In this document: positions 16,975-25,028 of the stretch, piece after piece
How positions within the stretch are numbered: the first letter of the stretch is position 1
How the letters are laid out: every line of letters begins with the position of its first letter
Source of the DNA: Flavobacteriaceae bacterium
GTDB taxonomy: Bacteria; Bacteroidota; Bacteroidia; Flavobacteriales; Flavobacteriaceae
Assembly: GCA_004762155.1 (NCBI GenBank)
Contig: SIHP01000006.1
Location: 233,366 to 297,365, forward strand
Direction: 5' to 3'
Length of the DNA: 64,000 nt
Program-made: the position numbers and the translations under genes
The notes under the pieces: generated by a model
Told to the model about the DNA's origin: nothing
The model's database searches: none
Seen by the model: the letters and a program-made list of their open reading frames with translations, nothing else

Positions 16975-18369
16975 TTAATCTCCTCCACAACCTCCACAAG
17001 AACTGCAACTGCTACATGAACTACAACTACTACATGAAGAAGATGTACAAGAACTATCAAACCAATTACTAGTTTTATTTGACTTTAGTAATTGATTACT
17101 CAACACTAAAGAAGCTAATGCTCCTGCCAAAACAATTTGTTTATTATTTACAATATTACCTAAATATTTATTATTTATATTTTCAAATTTAACAATAGTT
17201 ATAAATTCTTTTTTATATTTTCTATCGTAAAGATTACTAATATAATAGTAACTAATAATCAAACTTATTAGAATAAAAATCATTAGATAAAACACTGGTT
17301 TATCTCTCAGGTATCCCAATATTAACCTTGAAAATAAAAAAGAGTAATATAAAAATAAAAGTGATGCTACTAATAGATTATACTCTACAATTTCTTTTGA
17401 TTTGTATATTTTTTCTTCTATAAAAATACTTAAATCTTCTAATTTTTGAAAAATAAATTTATGTTCTACTTCTGCTATTACTTGTTTTAAACTTGTATCT
17501 TCTTTTTCTGAATCTGACAGATGATTTAAAATCACATTCTCATAAGGATTACTTGTTTTTTTTGTTTTTTTTAAGATAGAAATAGTTTTATTGTCCTTTT
17601 TGGATATATTCAAAATACCTAACTCAAACAAATCATTAATCTTATATAAGATTAATTTAGTTTTTCCTTCTAATATTTGAATAAATTCATATTTGTGTAA
17701 TGCATTTATATAATAGTTTTTTTGTTTTAAATTTATAAATGCTTCTTTAAAACTCATAGTTACCAGTAGTTCTAATGAACCAATTAACATTATAAACAAA
17801 AATGTTGTTATAAAAAGAAAATTTGGGTTTTCAATTTTTAATAATAACGGTTTCCATAATTGATAAAATGGTACCAATAGTAATATCCCTATTAATAACA
17901 AATTAATCGATGTTAGTTTAAGTAGCTTATTGTTCGCTTCATTAACTTTTATTTCATTTTCAAATGATTTCGTTCTCCAGATAACCTCATTTCGTACTCC
18001 AAAAAACTCTTGATACTTTTCAAAAGTGGTATTTACAGCATTACTTAAAACTTTTCTTTCACCTTTTTTACCTGTAGAAGGAATATGCTTTATTTGTTTT
18101 CCTAAAAGTGCACAAAATTGCTGATATGATTCAGAAAAGGTTAAATGTAGATGCCAAACAACATCAATTATATGAGATGGTGAAACCATACTTTTTGATG
18201 TAGCTGCTAAAAACATAAACTTTTTATACTCTAAAATAGCATCTTCAGTAAACTGTATAGACCATGTATTTTCGTTAGAAAGTTTAATTGAAAATCCATA
18301 ATCTTCTTCTACAGAAGAAAATTGAAAGTTTTCTACTTTTTTCCAAAGAGATTTTTGTTCTTTTGTCAT
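16975..18369 (-). CDS. TIGR04222-type membrane protein with Cys-rich tail, between parE and parC
   Basis: 464 residues. The N-terminal cytosolic part carries the family's motifs: EYKKFMFLA, then VDxVWHLHLTF at 69-78 and SYQQFC, followed by GKQIKHIPSTG. Hydrophobic segments lie at about 153-172, 184-204, 330-353, 358-379 and 411-427. The protein ends in a Ser/Cys tail with seven cysteines at 441, 446, 449, 452, 455, 458 and 461, spaced SSC-SSC-SSC, closing with GGCGGD. TIGR04222 proteins typically end in Gly/Cys repeats; their function is unknown. The ATG comes two bases after the parE stop, indicating translational coupling, yet no link to topoisomerase IV is known. Confidence 0.82.
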   Translation of the reverse strand: MTKEQKSLWKKVENFQFSSVEEDYGFSIKLSNENTWSIQFTEDAILEYKKFMFLAATSKSMVSPSHIIDVVWHLHLTFSESYQQFCALLGKQIKHIPSTGKKGERKVLSNAVNTTFEKYQEFFGVRNEVIWRTKSFENEIKVNEANNKLLKLTSINLLLIGILLLVPFYQLWKPLLLKIENPNFLFITTFLFIMLIGSLELLVTMSFKEAFINLKQKNYYINALHKYEFIQILEGKTKLILYKINDLFELGILNISKKDNKTISILKKTKKTSNPYENVILNHLSDSEKEDTSLKQVIAEVEHKFIFQKLEDLSIFIEEKIYKSKEIVEYNLLVASLLFLYYSFLFSRLILGYLRDKPVFYLMIFILISLIISYYYISNLYDRKYKKEFITIVKFENINNKYLGNIVNNKQIVLAGALASLVLSNQLLKSNKTSNWFDSSCTSSSCSSCSSCSSCSSCGGCGGD

Positions 18370-18371
18370 AC

Positions 18372-20231
18372 TTACAACTGCTCTTCAGCCAAATCTATTT
18401 CAACCTTTAGGTTGTTAATAATAAACTTTTGGCGATCAGGTGTGTTTTTCCCCATATAGAACTCTAACATTTGTTCTATAGACATGTCTTTATCTAACAT
18501 TACAGGTTCTAAACGAATATCGTCACCAATAAAATGAACAAATTCATTTGGCGAAATCTCACCTAATCCTTTAAATCGGGTTATTTCTGGTTTTCCTCTT
18601 AGTTTTTCTATAGCTTCTCTTCGTTCTTGATCAGAATAACAATAATATGTTTCTTTTTTATTTCTAACTCTAAACAACGGAGTTTCTAAAATATATAAAT
18701 GTCCTTCTTTAATTACTTCAGGAAAAAATTGTAAAAAGAAGGTAATTAATAATAATCGAATGTGCATACCATCTACATCAGCATCTGTAGCAATTACAAT
18801 ATTATTATAACGTAAACCTTCTAATCCGTCTTCAATGTTTAAAGCTGCTTGTAATAAATTAAATTCTTCATTTTCGTAAACAATCTTTTTAGTTAATCCA
18901 TAAGAATTTAAAGGTTTACCTTTTAAACTAAATACTGCTTGTGTGTTTACATTACGAGATTTTGTAATAGAACCACTTGCTGAATCTCCCTCGGTAATAA
19001 ACAAGGTAGAATCTAAATGTGTTTCTTTTTTAATATCTGCTAAATGAACACGACAATCGCGTAATTTCTTATTATGTAAACTTGCTTTTTTAGCTCTATC
19101 TCTTGCTATTTTACGAATTCCAGATAATTCTTTACGCTCTTTTTCTGCTTGTAATATTTTCTTTTGAAGCTTCTCTGCTGTATCTGTATTTTTGTGTAAG
19201 AAGTTATCTAACTTCGTTTTAATAAAATCGTTAATATATGTACGAACAGTTGGTAACTCACCTCCCATTTCTGTAGAACCTAATTTTGTTTTTGTTTGAC
19301 TTTCAAAAACTGGTTCCATTACCTTAATTGCAATTGCCGAAATAATAGATTTACGAACATCGGAAGCATCAAAGTTTTTGCCATAATATTCACGTATCGT
19401 TTTTACAATCGCTTCTCTAAACGCAGCTTGATGTGTACCTCCTTGTGTGGTGTTTTGACCGTTTACAAAAGAATGATATTCTTCTGAATATTGTGTTTTA
19501 CTATGTGTTATAGCCACCTCAATATCATCTCCTTTTAAATGAATTATTGGATACAACATATCTTCTTTGTTGTTGTTATCTTCTAATAAATCTTTTAATC
19601 CATGTTCAGAAAAGAATTTTTCTCCATTAAAAATAATAGTTAATCCTGGATTTAAATACACATAGTTTTTTAATAACTTTATAATGTACTCTGGACGGTA
19701 TTTATAGTTTTTAAAGATAGTCTCATCAGCAATAAAGGTAACTTTTGTTCCTCTTCGTCGAGATGTTTCTTCTAACATATCTTGATTAGTAAGATTTCCT
19801 TTTTCAAACTCTGCGGAAGCGGATTTTCCATCTCTAGTACTCTCAACTCTAAAAAATGTTGATAAAGCATTTACTGCTTTTGTACCAACTCCGTTCAAAC
19901 CTACCGATTTTTTAAAGGCTCTTGAATCATATTTACCACCTGTATTCATTTTAGAAACTACATCAACAACTTTTCCTAAAGGAATACCTCGACCATAATC
20001 TCTAACAATAACTTTAGTGCCCTGGACAGAAACTTCAATTGTCTTACCTGTTCCCATAACAAACTCATCTATAGAGTTATCCAAGACTTCTTTTACCAAA
20101 ATATAGATTCCATCATCTGCTGATGAACCATCTCCTAGCTTACCGATATACATACCTGGTCGCATTCTGATGTGCTCTTTCCAATCGAGCGATCGTATAT
20201 TATCTTCGGTATATTTTGTTTCTTGAGCCAT
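18372..20231 (-). CDS. parE: DNA topoisomerase IV subunit B
   Basis: 619 residues, the short GyrB/ParE class. The GHKL ATPase domain shows the MRPGMYIG entry, the Mg/ATP asparagine in [17 protein letters not shown] and [13 protein letters not shown]. The TOPRIM domain shows EGDSASG and the DADVDGMHI motif. It supplies ATP-driven strand capture to ParC. It is the first gene of a three-gene unit parE-X-parC. Confidence 0.96.
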   Translation of the reverse strand: MAQETKYTEDNIRSLDWKEHIRMRPGMYIGKLGDGSSADDGIYILVKEVLDNSIDEFVMGTGKTIEVSVQGTKVIVRDYGRGIPLGKVVDVVSKMNTGGKYDSRAFKKSVGLNGVGTKAVNALSTFFRVESTRDGKSASAEFEKGNLTNQDMLEETSRRRGTKVTFIADETIFKNYKYRPEYIIKLLKNYVYLNPGLTIIFNGEKFFSEHGLKDLLEDNNNKEDMLYPIIHLKGDDIEVAITHSKTQYSEEYHSFVNGQNTTQGGTHQAAFREAIVKTIREYYGKNFDASDVRKSIISAIAIKVMEPVFESQTKTKLGSTEMGGELPTVRTYINDFIKTKLDNFLHKNTDTAEKLQKKILQAEKERKELSGIRKIARDRAKKASLHNKKLRDCRVHLADIKKETHLDSTLFITEGDSASGSITKSRNVNTQAVFSLKGKPLNSYGLTKKIVYENEEFNLLQAALNIEDGLEGLRYNNIVIATDADVDGMHIRLLLITFFLQFFPEVIKEGHLYILETPLFRVRNKKETYYCYSDQERREAIEKLRGKPEITRFKGLGEISPNEFVHFIGDDIRLEPVMLDKDMSIEQMLEFYMGKNTPDRQKFIINNLKVEIDLAEEQL

Positions 20232-20281
20232 AAAGTTATTTATTGAAGTGTTTGCTAAAATAAGATTTACTATTAAAAAAT

Positions 20282-20316
20282 AAAAACGCTGTTGAATTAG
20301 TTATCAACAGCGTTTA
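20282..20316 (-). terminator. Terminator of the 271-residue secreted protein gene
   Basis: AAACGCTGTTGA pairs with TCAACAGCGTTT, followed on the minus strand by TTATTTTTT. It lies about 30 bases past the stop at 20345 and ahead of parE. Confidence 0.8.
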
Positions 20317-20344
20317 AATAATATTCAAAAATTAAGTTCTCTAA

Positions 20345-21160
20345 TTATTCCGACCAGTAATTTAATGTTACAACAATAAATCCATCTGTTCCAACCATAT
20401 CATTTGATAAAGTTATTGTAGTACTTGAAGCTCCATCAAAATATCCATCACGAGCATCAAAACGATAGGTTCCTGCTGGAAGATTGTAAAATATATTTAT
20501 TGGATCTCCTTGGTTGTCTCCTGCATAAATATATTCATTAGTTTCTAAATTTCTTGCCGTGTAACCTGGTAATGTATTAGGATCTATTGAGTTTCCTGTG
20601 TTTCTATCTACCAATTCAATTCTAACATTATAAACCTTTACAACTTCTTTTAATTCTTCTATTGCTATTTTTATTTGATCAACTAAAGATATCATTAAAT
20701 TTAATCTTGTTCTTATTGAATTATTAAATGTTGTTGCTTCTGTTCTATCATTATTATTAATGGCATTAACAAAAGACTGAGAATCAATCTCAATATAATC
20801 TCCATTTCCTTCTATCTGACTTGCTAGACTTGTAATATTACTTACATCAATATTTGAATTTAAATTTTGTGCGTAATTTGCATAATAATTCACTTCATCT
20901 GAATATTCTTCTATAATTTCTAATTCTTGTAAAACATTTTCTAAGAAATCTTCTGTATTAGGGTTTGGGTCGTTATTTAAAAAATAACTAATAACTAATG
21001 TTCTTTGTGACATTAAAGCTGAATTAGTACTACTAGTAATAATATCTGTAGATATTATTACTTCGTCTAATGCTTCGCTAGCTGTAAATTGCGCTTTTGC
21101 TTGAAAAGCTGTAATAAAAATAGTTAATACTAAAATAATTGATTTTGTAATTGTTTTCAT
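20345..21160 (-). CDS. Secreted hypothetical protein, mostly helical with a small beta C-terminus
   Basis: 271 residues with a signal peptide (1-23, ending FQAKAQF). Residues 25-170 look helical and rich in Asn, Ser and Ile. Residues 180-271 look beta-rich, including YNLPAGTYRFDARDGYF, which resembles a carboxypeptidase-regulatory or pilin-like beta-sandwich edge. I do not recognise a family. It lies downstream of the short transcription units controlled by the palindromes at 21512 and 21630, but a strong terminator (21339-21374) and 180 bases separate them, so co-regulation is uncertain. Confidence 0.75.
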   Translation of the reverse strand: MKTITKSIILVLTIFITAFQAKAQFTASEALDEVIISTDIITSSTNSALMSQRTLVISYFLNNDPNPNTEDFLENVLQELEIIEEYSDEVNYYANYAQNLNSNIDVSNITSLASQIEGNGDYIEIDSQSFVNAINNNDRTEATTFNNSIRTRLNLMISLVDQIKIAIEELKEVVKVYNVRIELVDRNTGNSIDPNTLPGYTARNLETNEYIYAGDNQGDPINIFYNLPAGTYRFDARDGYFDGASSTTITLSNDMVGTDGFIVVTLNYWSE

Positions 21161-21334
21161 CGTAGTTAATTTATAAGGTTAAATTTTATCTAAAAATATT
21201 CTTTATGTTTAAATTAATCACGTCTTTTAGTTTAAATATTTGTTATGAAATCTCTTGATATGTTACCTTTTTAATTACTAGTATATTTTATTTTTTTATT
21301 AGCTAAATAATTATTGAGGAACATTTACCTAAAT

Positions 21335-21470
21335 ACAAAAAAACTCTGTTGAATTATAATTCAACAGAGTTTTCATTAATTCTCTTTTTCAATCTTCCCA
21401 TTTTACATAATAACCACATCTACTTTACTTTGTTATAAGTACTGTAGATATTTAAACGTTAATTGTAAGT
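21335..21470 (-). ncRNA. Candidate short transcript C (small RNA or 21-residue peptide message)
   Basis: A palindrome (21503-21522), a -7 box TAACTTTG (21476-21483) and a strong intrinsic terminator (21339-21374) bracket about 135 bases on the minus strand. A frame at 21354-21419 encodes 21 residues (MWLLCKMGRLKKRINENSVEL), but its stop codon lies inside the terminator stem, so a non-coding RNA is at least as likely. Limits are predicted from sequence only. Confidence 0.45.
21339..21374 (-). terminator. Terminator of short transcript C
   Basis: AAAACTCTGTTGAATT pairs perfectly with AATTCAACAGAGTTTT (16 bp), followed on the minus strand by seven T. Confidence 0.85.
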
Positions 21471-21475
21471 TTTAT

Positions 21476-21522
21476 CAAAGTTATACATATTAAATCAAAA
21501 AACCTTACGGGGTTCCGTAAGG
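21476..21522 (-). promoter_or_regulatory. Palindrome-controlled promoter 4
   Basis: The palindrome CCTTACGG-GGTT-CCGTAAGG (21503-21522, centre 21512.5) stands 29.5 bp from the first base of a perfect -7 box TAACTTTG (21483 down to 21476). No -33 TTTG is present. The spacing equals that at the three sister sites, which suggests an activator bound near -42. The palindrome followed by TTTTTT also looks like a terminator for transcription arriving from upstream. Confidence 0.65.
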
Positions 21523-21590
21523 CTATATGAGAAACTAATTAATTATACTTATAAATGTATCCCTAAACAATAATATACAATTAGTTAGCT
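21497..21590 (-). ncRNA. Candidate short transcript B (about 90 bases, no ATG)
   Basis: Predicted from a palindrome/-7 pair (21594-21640) to the palindrome-terminator at 21503-21522 followed by six T. The interval contains no ATG frame. Its -7 box (TAAATTAG) has one mismatch, so expression is less certain than for its neighbours. Confidence 0.35.
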
Positions 21591-21593
21591 TTG

Positions 21594-21640
21594 CTAATTT
21601 AACTAATTACAAACAAAAAACCCTACGGATATCCGTAGGG
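21594..21640 (-). promoter_or_regulatory. Palindrome-controlled promoter 3
   Basis: The perfect palindrome CCCTACGGATATCCGTAGGG (21621-21640, centre 21630.5) is 29.5 bp from TAAATTAG (21601 down to 21594), which matches TAnnTTTG except for one base. On the minus strand the palindrome is followed by TTTTTTG and can also terminate the upstream 54-residue ORF unit. Confidence 0.5.
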
Positions 21641-21733
21641 AGTATCAAAAAATAATATTTTATTACCACATAAAACCCAATAATAATATTATACACTTTT
21701 CGAATGATCTTTTGTCTTATTAATTTATCTTTT

Positions 21734-21898
21734 TTACATTAACAACCTGTTAATTATAATACCTCTTTCTATACTTTCTAATCGAGAATATCTAATATTT
21801 GTATTTAACACTAATCTTTCTTCTTTTTTTATTTTTTTCTTTAACTCTTTCTCTTTTCTATTTAAAATAGACATAAGAACTATTACTCTATTTACCAT
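21734..21898 (-). CDS. Small basic ORF (54 residues) behind a palindrome-controlled promoter
   Basis: ATG at 21898, TAA at 21734. The product is rich in Lys, Arg and Glu (KEKELKKKIKKEE in the middle) and has an amphipathic start (VNRVIVLMSIL); it has no signal peptide and I recognise no family. The AT-rich sequence could yield such a frame by chance. In its favour, it follows a -7 box and palindrome and ends 90 bases before the next palindrome-terminator. The transcript could instead act as an RNA. Confidence 0.35.
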   Translation of the reverse strand: MVNRVIVLMSILNRKEKELKKKIKKEERLVLNTNIRYSRLESIERGIIINRLLM

Positions 21899-21928
21899 TT
21901 CTTTTAGCTTTTATACATTTATTTATTT

Positions 21929-21975
21929 CAAAGTTAATTAACAAAAAGCATAAAACTCTACGGGTATCCGTAGAG
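21929..21975 (-). promoter_or_regulatory. Palindrome-controlled promoter 2 / terminator of the response-regulator operon
   Basis: CTCTACGGGTATCCGTAGAG (21956-21975, centre 21965.5) lies 29.5 bp from the first base of TAACTTTG (21936 down to 21929). It starts 24 bases past the response-regulator stop. With flanking AAA/TTT it forms a 12-bp stem plus T run, so the same DNA probably terminates the regulator operon and serves as operator for the next unit. Confidence 0.65.
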
Positions 21976-21998
21976 TTTTAAAAAAAAGTAAAATACTT

Positions 21999-22664
21999 TT
22001 AAATTAATCCAAAATCTTTGGTTATTGCAATTAGTTGTGTTGGATTATTAGCATTAAAATTTTCTTTTAATAGTTTTAATCTTTTTTCTATTGAACTAAT
22101 GCTACTTGGCGATATTTTTTTTGTTTTCAATTTTTCTGAAATGTCTTTTTGTTCTAAACCTTTTGATAAATACAATAGTAAAGAAACATCATAATCTGTT
22201 ATTTCAAAATCTTCTTTAACCTGTAAAGCTGGTTTTAACCTTGGAGATATAAAAAATCCATTATTAAAAACAATTGGTATTGCTTCTTTCAATTCTCGTT
22301 CTCCATTAACATGTTTAGAAACGTATGCATCTATTTTTAATACATCACATAAATTTTGCACTCTATGTGCTTTGTCTTCTACAGAAAAAATAATGGTTTT
22401 TATAGAAGGTTGTAATTCTTTTGTTTCTTTTATTAAATCCTCACCACAAGATAATCGTTGTGGGTTTAAGTTTTCTAAAAAAGAGAGATCACTAATTAAC
22501 AAATCAAAAGGTTCGTTAATTAACATTGCATTTTTTAATTTTAAAAATGCTTCATCACAATATTTAGCATACTCAATAACTGGTATTTTTATACTTTTTA
22601 AAGCTGATTTTATTCCACTTGACATAAAATCTGCGTCTTCTGCTATTAATGCTTTTTTAAACAT
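21999..22664 (-). CDS. LuxR/NarL-like response regulator of the TPR-kinase pair
   Basis: 221 residues. The receiver domain has acidic pair E9/D10, phospho-acceptor D59 (DLLISDLSFLE), a Ser at the usual Thr position (IIFSVED) and the conserved Lys in DAYVSKHV. The C-terminal ~65 residues are a LuxR-like helix-turn-helix (LLLYLSKGLEQKDISEKL...SSISSIEKRLKLLKENF), somewhat diverged. It is two bases downstream of the kinase gene and surely its partner. LuxR-type regulators bind palindromes, and four TACGG-N4-CCGTA palindromes cluster around this operon; I infer that these are its sites. Confidence 0.9.
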   Translation of the reverse strand: MFKKALIAEDADFMSSGIKSALKSIKIPVIEYAKYCDEAFLKLKNAMLINEPFDLLISDLSFLENLNPQRLSCGEDLIKETKELQPSIKTIIFSVEDKAHRVQNLCDVLKIDAYVSKHVNGERELKEAIPIVFNNGFFISPRLKPALQVKEDFEITDYDVSLLLYLSKGLEQKDISEKLKTKKISPSSISSIEKRLKLLKENFNANNPTQLIAITKDFGLI

Positions 22665-22666
22665 AG

Positions 22667-24430
22667 TTATTTTTTAAATTTAATATTAGCTTTAAATCCT
22701 TTTCCCTTCTCTGATTCAAAATTAATAAATCCTCCAATTGATTTTATACGGGTTTCCATATTTTGGATGCCATTTTTTAAATTTTTTAACGATGTTCCAA
22801 TTCCATTGTCTTTATATTTTATAAAAATAGTCTTATTTTTTTCTAAAAAACTTATGACTGCCAAGCTGGAATTGCTGTGTTTTTGCTTATTTACTAACAA
22901 CTCTTGTAATACTCTATACAATACAATTTGTTTTTCTTTTGCTAGAGCATTAATATTTATATTTTTTAAACCTTTATTTATAACTCTAGAGTTTTCTCTT
23001 GAAAATTCTACAAATAATTGTCTTAAGAACATCTCAAATTGATCACCTGTTAAAACAGGACTGTTTTCATGTGAAATATTTCTTGTTAAGTCATATATTT
23101 TTTCCAGATCAACTAAAACTGAGTGTTTACTATTTTCTTTTTTCTGAATTTTATTCATCACTAAATACACATCATTTGCTATTACATCATGAATTTTTTT
23201 TGCCAATCTCGTTTCTGTTTTATATACCTCTATAATTTTCTCTTTTTTGTTTTTTTGATTTTTATAAAAGAAATAAACAACAAAAGCTATTATTAATAAA
23301 ACCCCTAATATAATTGTATATAAATTTTCTAATTTTTGTTTTTCTAAAGCGACTTCTGCTTTTAATTTTTGTTTTTCTTCGTTCTCATAATTATAAATAA
23401 TTTTAGCAAATTTATTTTGAGATTGTTGTTTATTTAATTGAAGGCTATCAGTTAACTTATTTCTTTCTTTTGCATATTTTCTTATTTTAAAAACTTGTTC
23501 AAGTGCTATTACTCTATCTAGTGCATTTATTCTGACTTTAGGTAATTTCATTTTTTTGGCCAAATCATACATTTTATAAGCATAACTTAAAGCCTTACTT
23601 CTATTTCTTTTTTCTAAAAAGAAAGATAAATAGGTATAGTTTGCTATTAAACCATAATTATCTCTTATATTTTGTTTAATTAACTGTGCTTTTAAAAAAT
23701 CAGATTCACTTACTTCTTTGTTATTTAAAAACTTTGCAAATGCATAATTGTCTAAAATTTTAGCTTTTAATTTTAAAGGAATACTATCATAATAAATATT
23801 ATTCTGAATTTTTTTATAACTTAAAAGCAACTCATCATAATCTTTTAAATACTTATATATATTTACTTTATTACTTAAATACCTTATTTTTTTTATACTA
23901 TCTGGTGCAGACTTTATAGCCAAGTCATACCAATCCAATGCTTCTTTATATTCTTTTTTATGTTTAGAATTTATTGCTAAACAATTATATATTTTACAAG
24001 AAATAGTGTTGACTTTTGGTAGAAGTTTTAGAGCAGAAATAGCAGTAGAGTCACTTTTATTATATAATCCCTGTTCTGATTCAAAACTAGATATATTTAA
24101 CAATTGTTTACCTAAATTTATACTGTCTTTTATTTCAATATAAATCTCACTCGATTTTAAATAGTATTTATAAACACTATCAATTTGATTATTTTTTTTA
24201 AAATAAAAACCTAACCTATAATAATCTTTTGCTAGTTTTTGTTTGTTTTTTCTTCTTTTTATTATTGCTTTACTTAAGACTATTATTTCATCATATTTTT
24301 TTAATGTAGAAAGTTTTTTAATTTTTTTTACAGCTTCATATATATACAACGAATCTGTATTTTTTTCATTAGCATAAGACTTTAAAAAAAATAAAATAAA
24401 AAAGAGGGACAAGTAGTATTTACCTTTCAT
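22667..24430 (-). CDS. TPR-containing sensor histidine kinase
   Basis: 587 residues. A signal peptide (1-20) is followed by a periplasmic helical region (about 30-340) with TPR-like repeats, a coiled linker, one membrane segment (370-389) and a cytoplasmic kinase. The phospho-acceptor is H414 in RLAKKIHDVIANDVYLVM, a HisKA_3-like box. The ATPase has the N-box QELLVNKQKHS and the G1 motif DNGIG, ending GGFINFESEKGKGFKANI. TPR sensors of this layout are common in Flavobacteriia, usually with a LuxR-type regulator; signals are unknown. A small lipoprotein gene precedes it by 53 bases and could be a sensory accessory. Confidence 0.92.
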   Translation of the reverse strand: MKGKYYLSLFFILFFLKSYANEKNTDSLYIYEAVKKIKKLSTLKKYDEIIVLSKAIIKRRKNKQKLAKDYYRLGFYFKKNNQIDSVYKYYLKSSEIYIEIKDSINLGKQLLNISSFESEQGLYNKSDSTAISALKLLPKVNTISCKIYNCLAINSKHKKEYKEALDWYDLAIKSAPDSIKKIRYLSNKVNIYKYLKDYDELLLSYKKIQNNIYYDSIPLKLKAKILDNYAFAKFLNNKEVSESDFLKAQLIKQNIRDNYGLIANYTYLSFFLEKRNRSKALSYAYKMYDLAKKMKLPKVRINALDRVIALEQVFKIRKYAKERNKLTDSLQLNKQQSQNKFAKIIYNYENEEKQKLKAEVALEKQKLENLYTIILGVLLIIAFVVYFFYKNQKNKKEKIIEVYKTETRLAKKIHDVIANDVYLVMNKIQKKENSKHSVLVDLEKIYDLTRNISHENSPVLTGDQFEMFLRQLFVEFSRENSRVINKGLKNININALAKEKQIVLYRVLQELLVNKQKHSNSSLAVISFLEKNKTIFIKYKDNGIGTSLKNLKNGIQNMETRIKSIGGFINFESEKGKGFKANIKFKK

Positions 24431-24483
24431 CCCTCTAAAATAAATCTTTATTTTAACATTTAATATTAATTTTATTCAGAATA

Positions 24484-24654
24484 TTAATTTCCATCTTCGT
24501 CTCCATCAGGGTCTGGATCTGGATCATAATCTTCTTCCCCAGTGTTTAATTGGGTTTCATTTTGTAATAATTCTACACTTTCTTCAGTTGAATCTGTACA
24601 CGAAGTAAAAATTCCACTTACTAATAAAACTGCTATAAATAATATTTTTTTCAT
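24484..24654 (-). CDS. Tiny lipoprotein (56 residues) with an acidic Asp-Pro tail
   Basis: ATG at 24654, TAA at 24484. The N-terminus is a clear lipoprotein signal (MKKILFIAVLLVSGIFTSC, Cys 19). The mature part is about 37 residues, very acidic, and ends DYDPDPDPDGDEDGN, which might bind calcium or simply keep the chain extended. It is the first gene of the unit lipoprotein-kinase-regulator and follows a long structured leader. Its position suggests a role in signal input to the TPR kinase (inference). Confidence 0.75.
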   Translation of the reverse strand: MKKILFIAVLLVSGIFTSCTDSTEESVELLQNETQLNTGEEDYDPDPDPDGDEDGN

Positions 24655-24659
24655 CTTTT

Positions 24660-24840
24660 AATCTTTTAAAATTGAACAATAGTTTTTCTACCCAGGCTAG
24701 TTGCCTAGATGTTAATTGTGCTTGGTAAGCAATAATTTTAAAAGAGTCGCGCGCCTCTTTATTGAGAAGTAAACCAATTTAAACCCCTGTAAACCAACAC
24801 CTTCTCTTTTGTTGATTTTCACAGATTTAAACCATTTAAT
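24660..24840 (-). ncRNA. Candidate structured 5' leader of the lipoprotein-kinase operon
   Basis: Read on the minus strand, four hairpins follow one another: GAGAAG/CTTCTC enclosing two TTGGTTTAC repeats; AAAGAG/CTCTTT with loop GCGCGCGA; TTGCTT-ACC-AAGCAC; and AGGC-AACTA-GCCT. The block is noticeably more GC-rich than the surrounding spacer. I do not recognise a known riboswitch family. It may be a regulatory leader or an independent RNA. Confidence 0.4.
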
Positions 24841-24954
24841 TAGTATTCGTTTTTATCCTTTTAAGCTTTCAAAATAAATACTTACACAAATATTGATTTT
24901 AATGTTCAATATCATTTAGTCAAAAGTTAGTCAATATTATTTTTTTTTACTTAA

Positions 24955-24999
24955 TTATGGATACCCGTAATCTATTTATAATCAACTAGTATACATTTG
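24955..24999 (+). promoter_or_regulatory. Palindrome-controlled promoter 1, for the 245-residue membrane protein
   Basis: TTATGGATACCCGTAA (24955-24970, centre 24962.5) is 29.5 bp from the first base of TACATTTG (24992-24999), a perfect -7 box. No TTTG stands at -33. A start near 25005 gives a 24-base leader to ATG 25029. The opposite direction, towards the lipoprotein, lacks a box at the same distance. Confidence 0.65.
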
Positions 25000-25028
25000 A
25001 CATGTCTTTCTATAAAAATTAATTGATT

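Larger units (their letters stand above)
21161..21733. other. Spacer rich in signals: operators, terminators, short transcripts
   Basis: These 570 bases hold no long gene. They contain two TACGG-N4-CCGTA palindromes (21503-21522, 21621-21640), a 16-bp terminator stem (21339-21374) and two candidate short transcripts on the minus strand. The 180 bases next to the 271-residue gene show no clear promoter box. Confidence 0.6.

Noticed and set aside
21496..21985. Repeated CTACGG hairpins as a CRISPR array
   Set aside because: Only three copies with differing arms, unequal spacing, and positions explained by promoters and terminators; no cas genes.
24921..24970. Mirror use of the 24962.5 palindrome for the lipoprotein-kinase operon
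   Set aside because: No TAnnTTTG box at 29-30 bp on the minus strand; the nearest (TAACTTTTG) has an extra base and wrong distance, so autoregulation is not supported by spacing.
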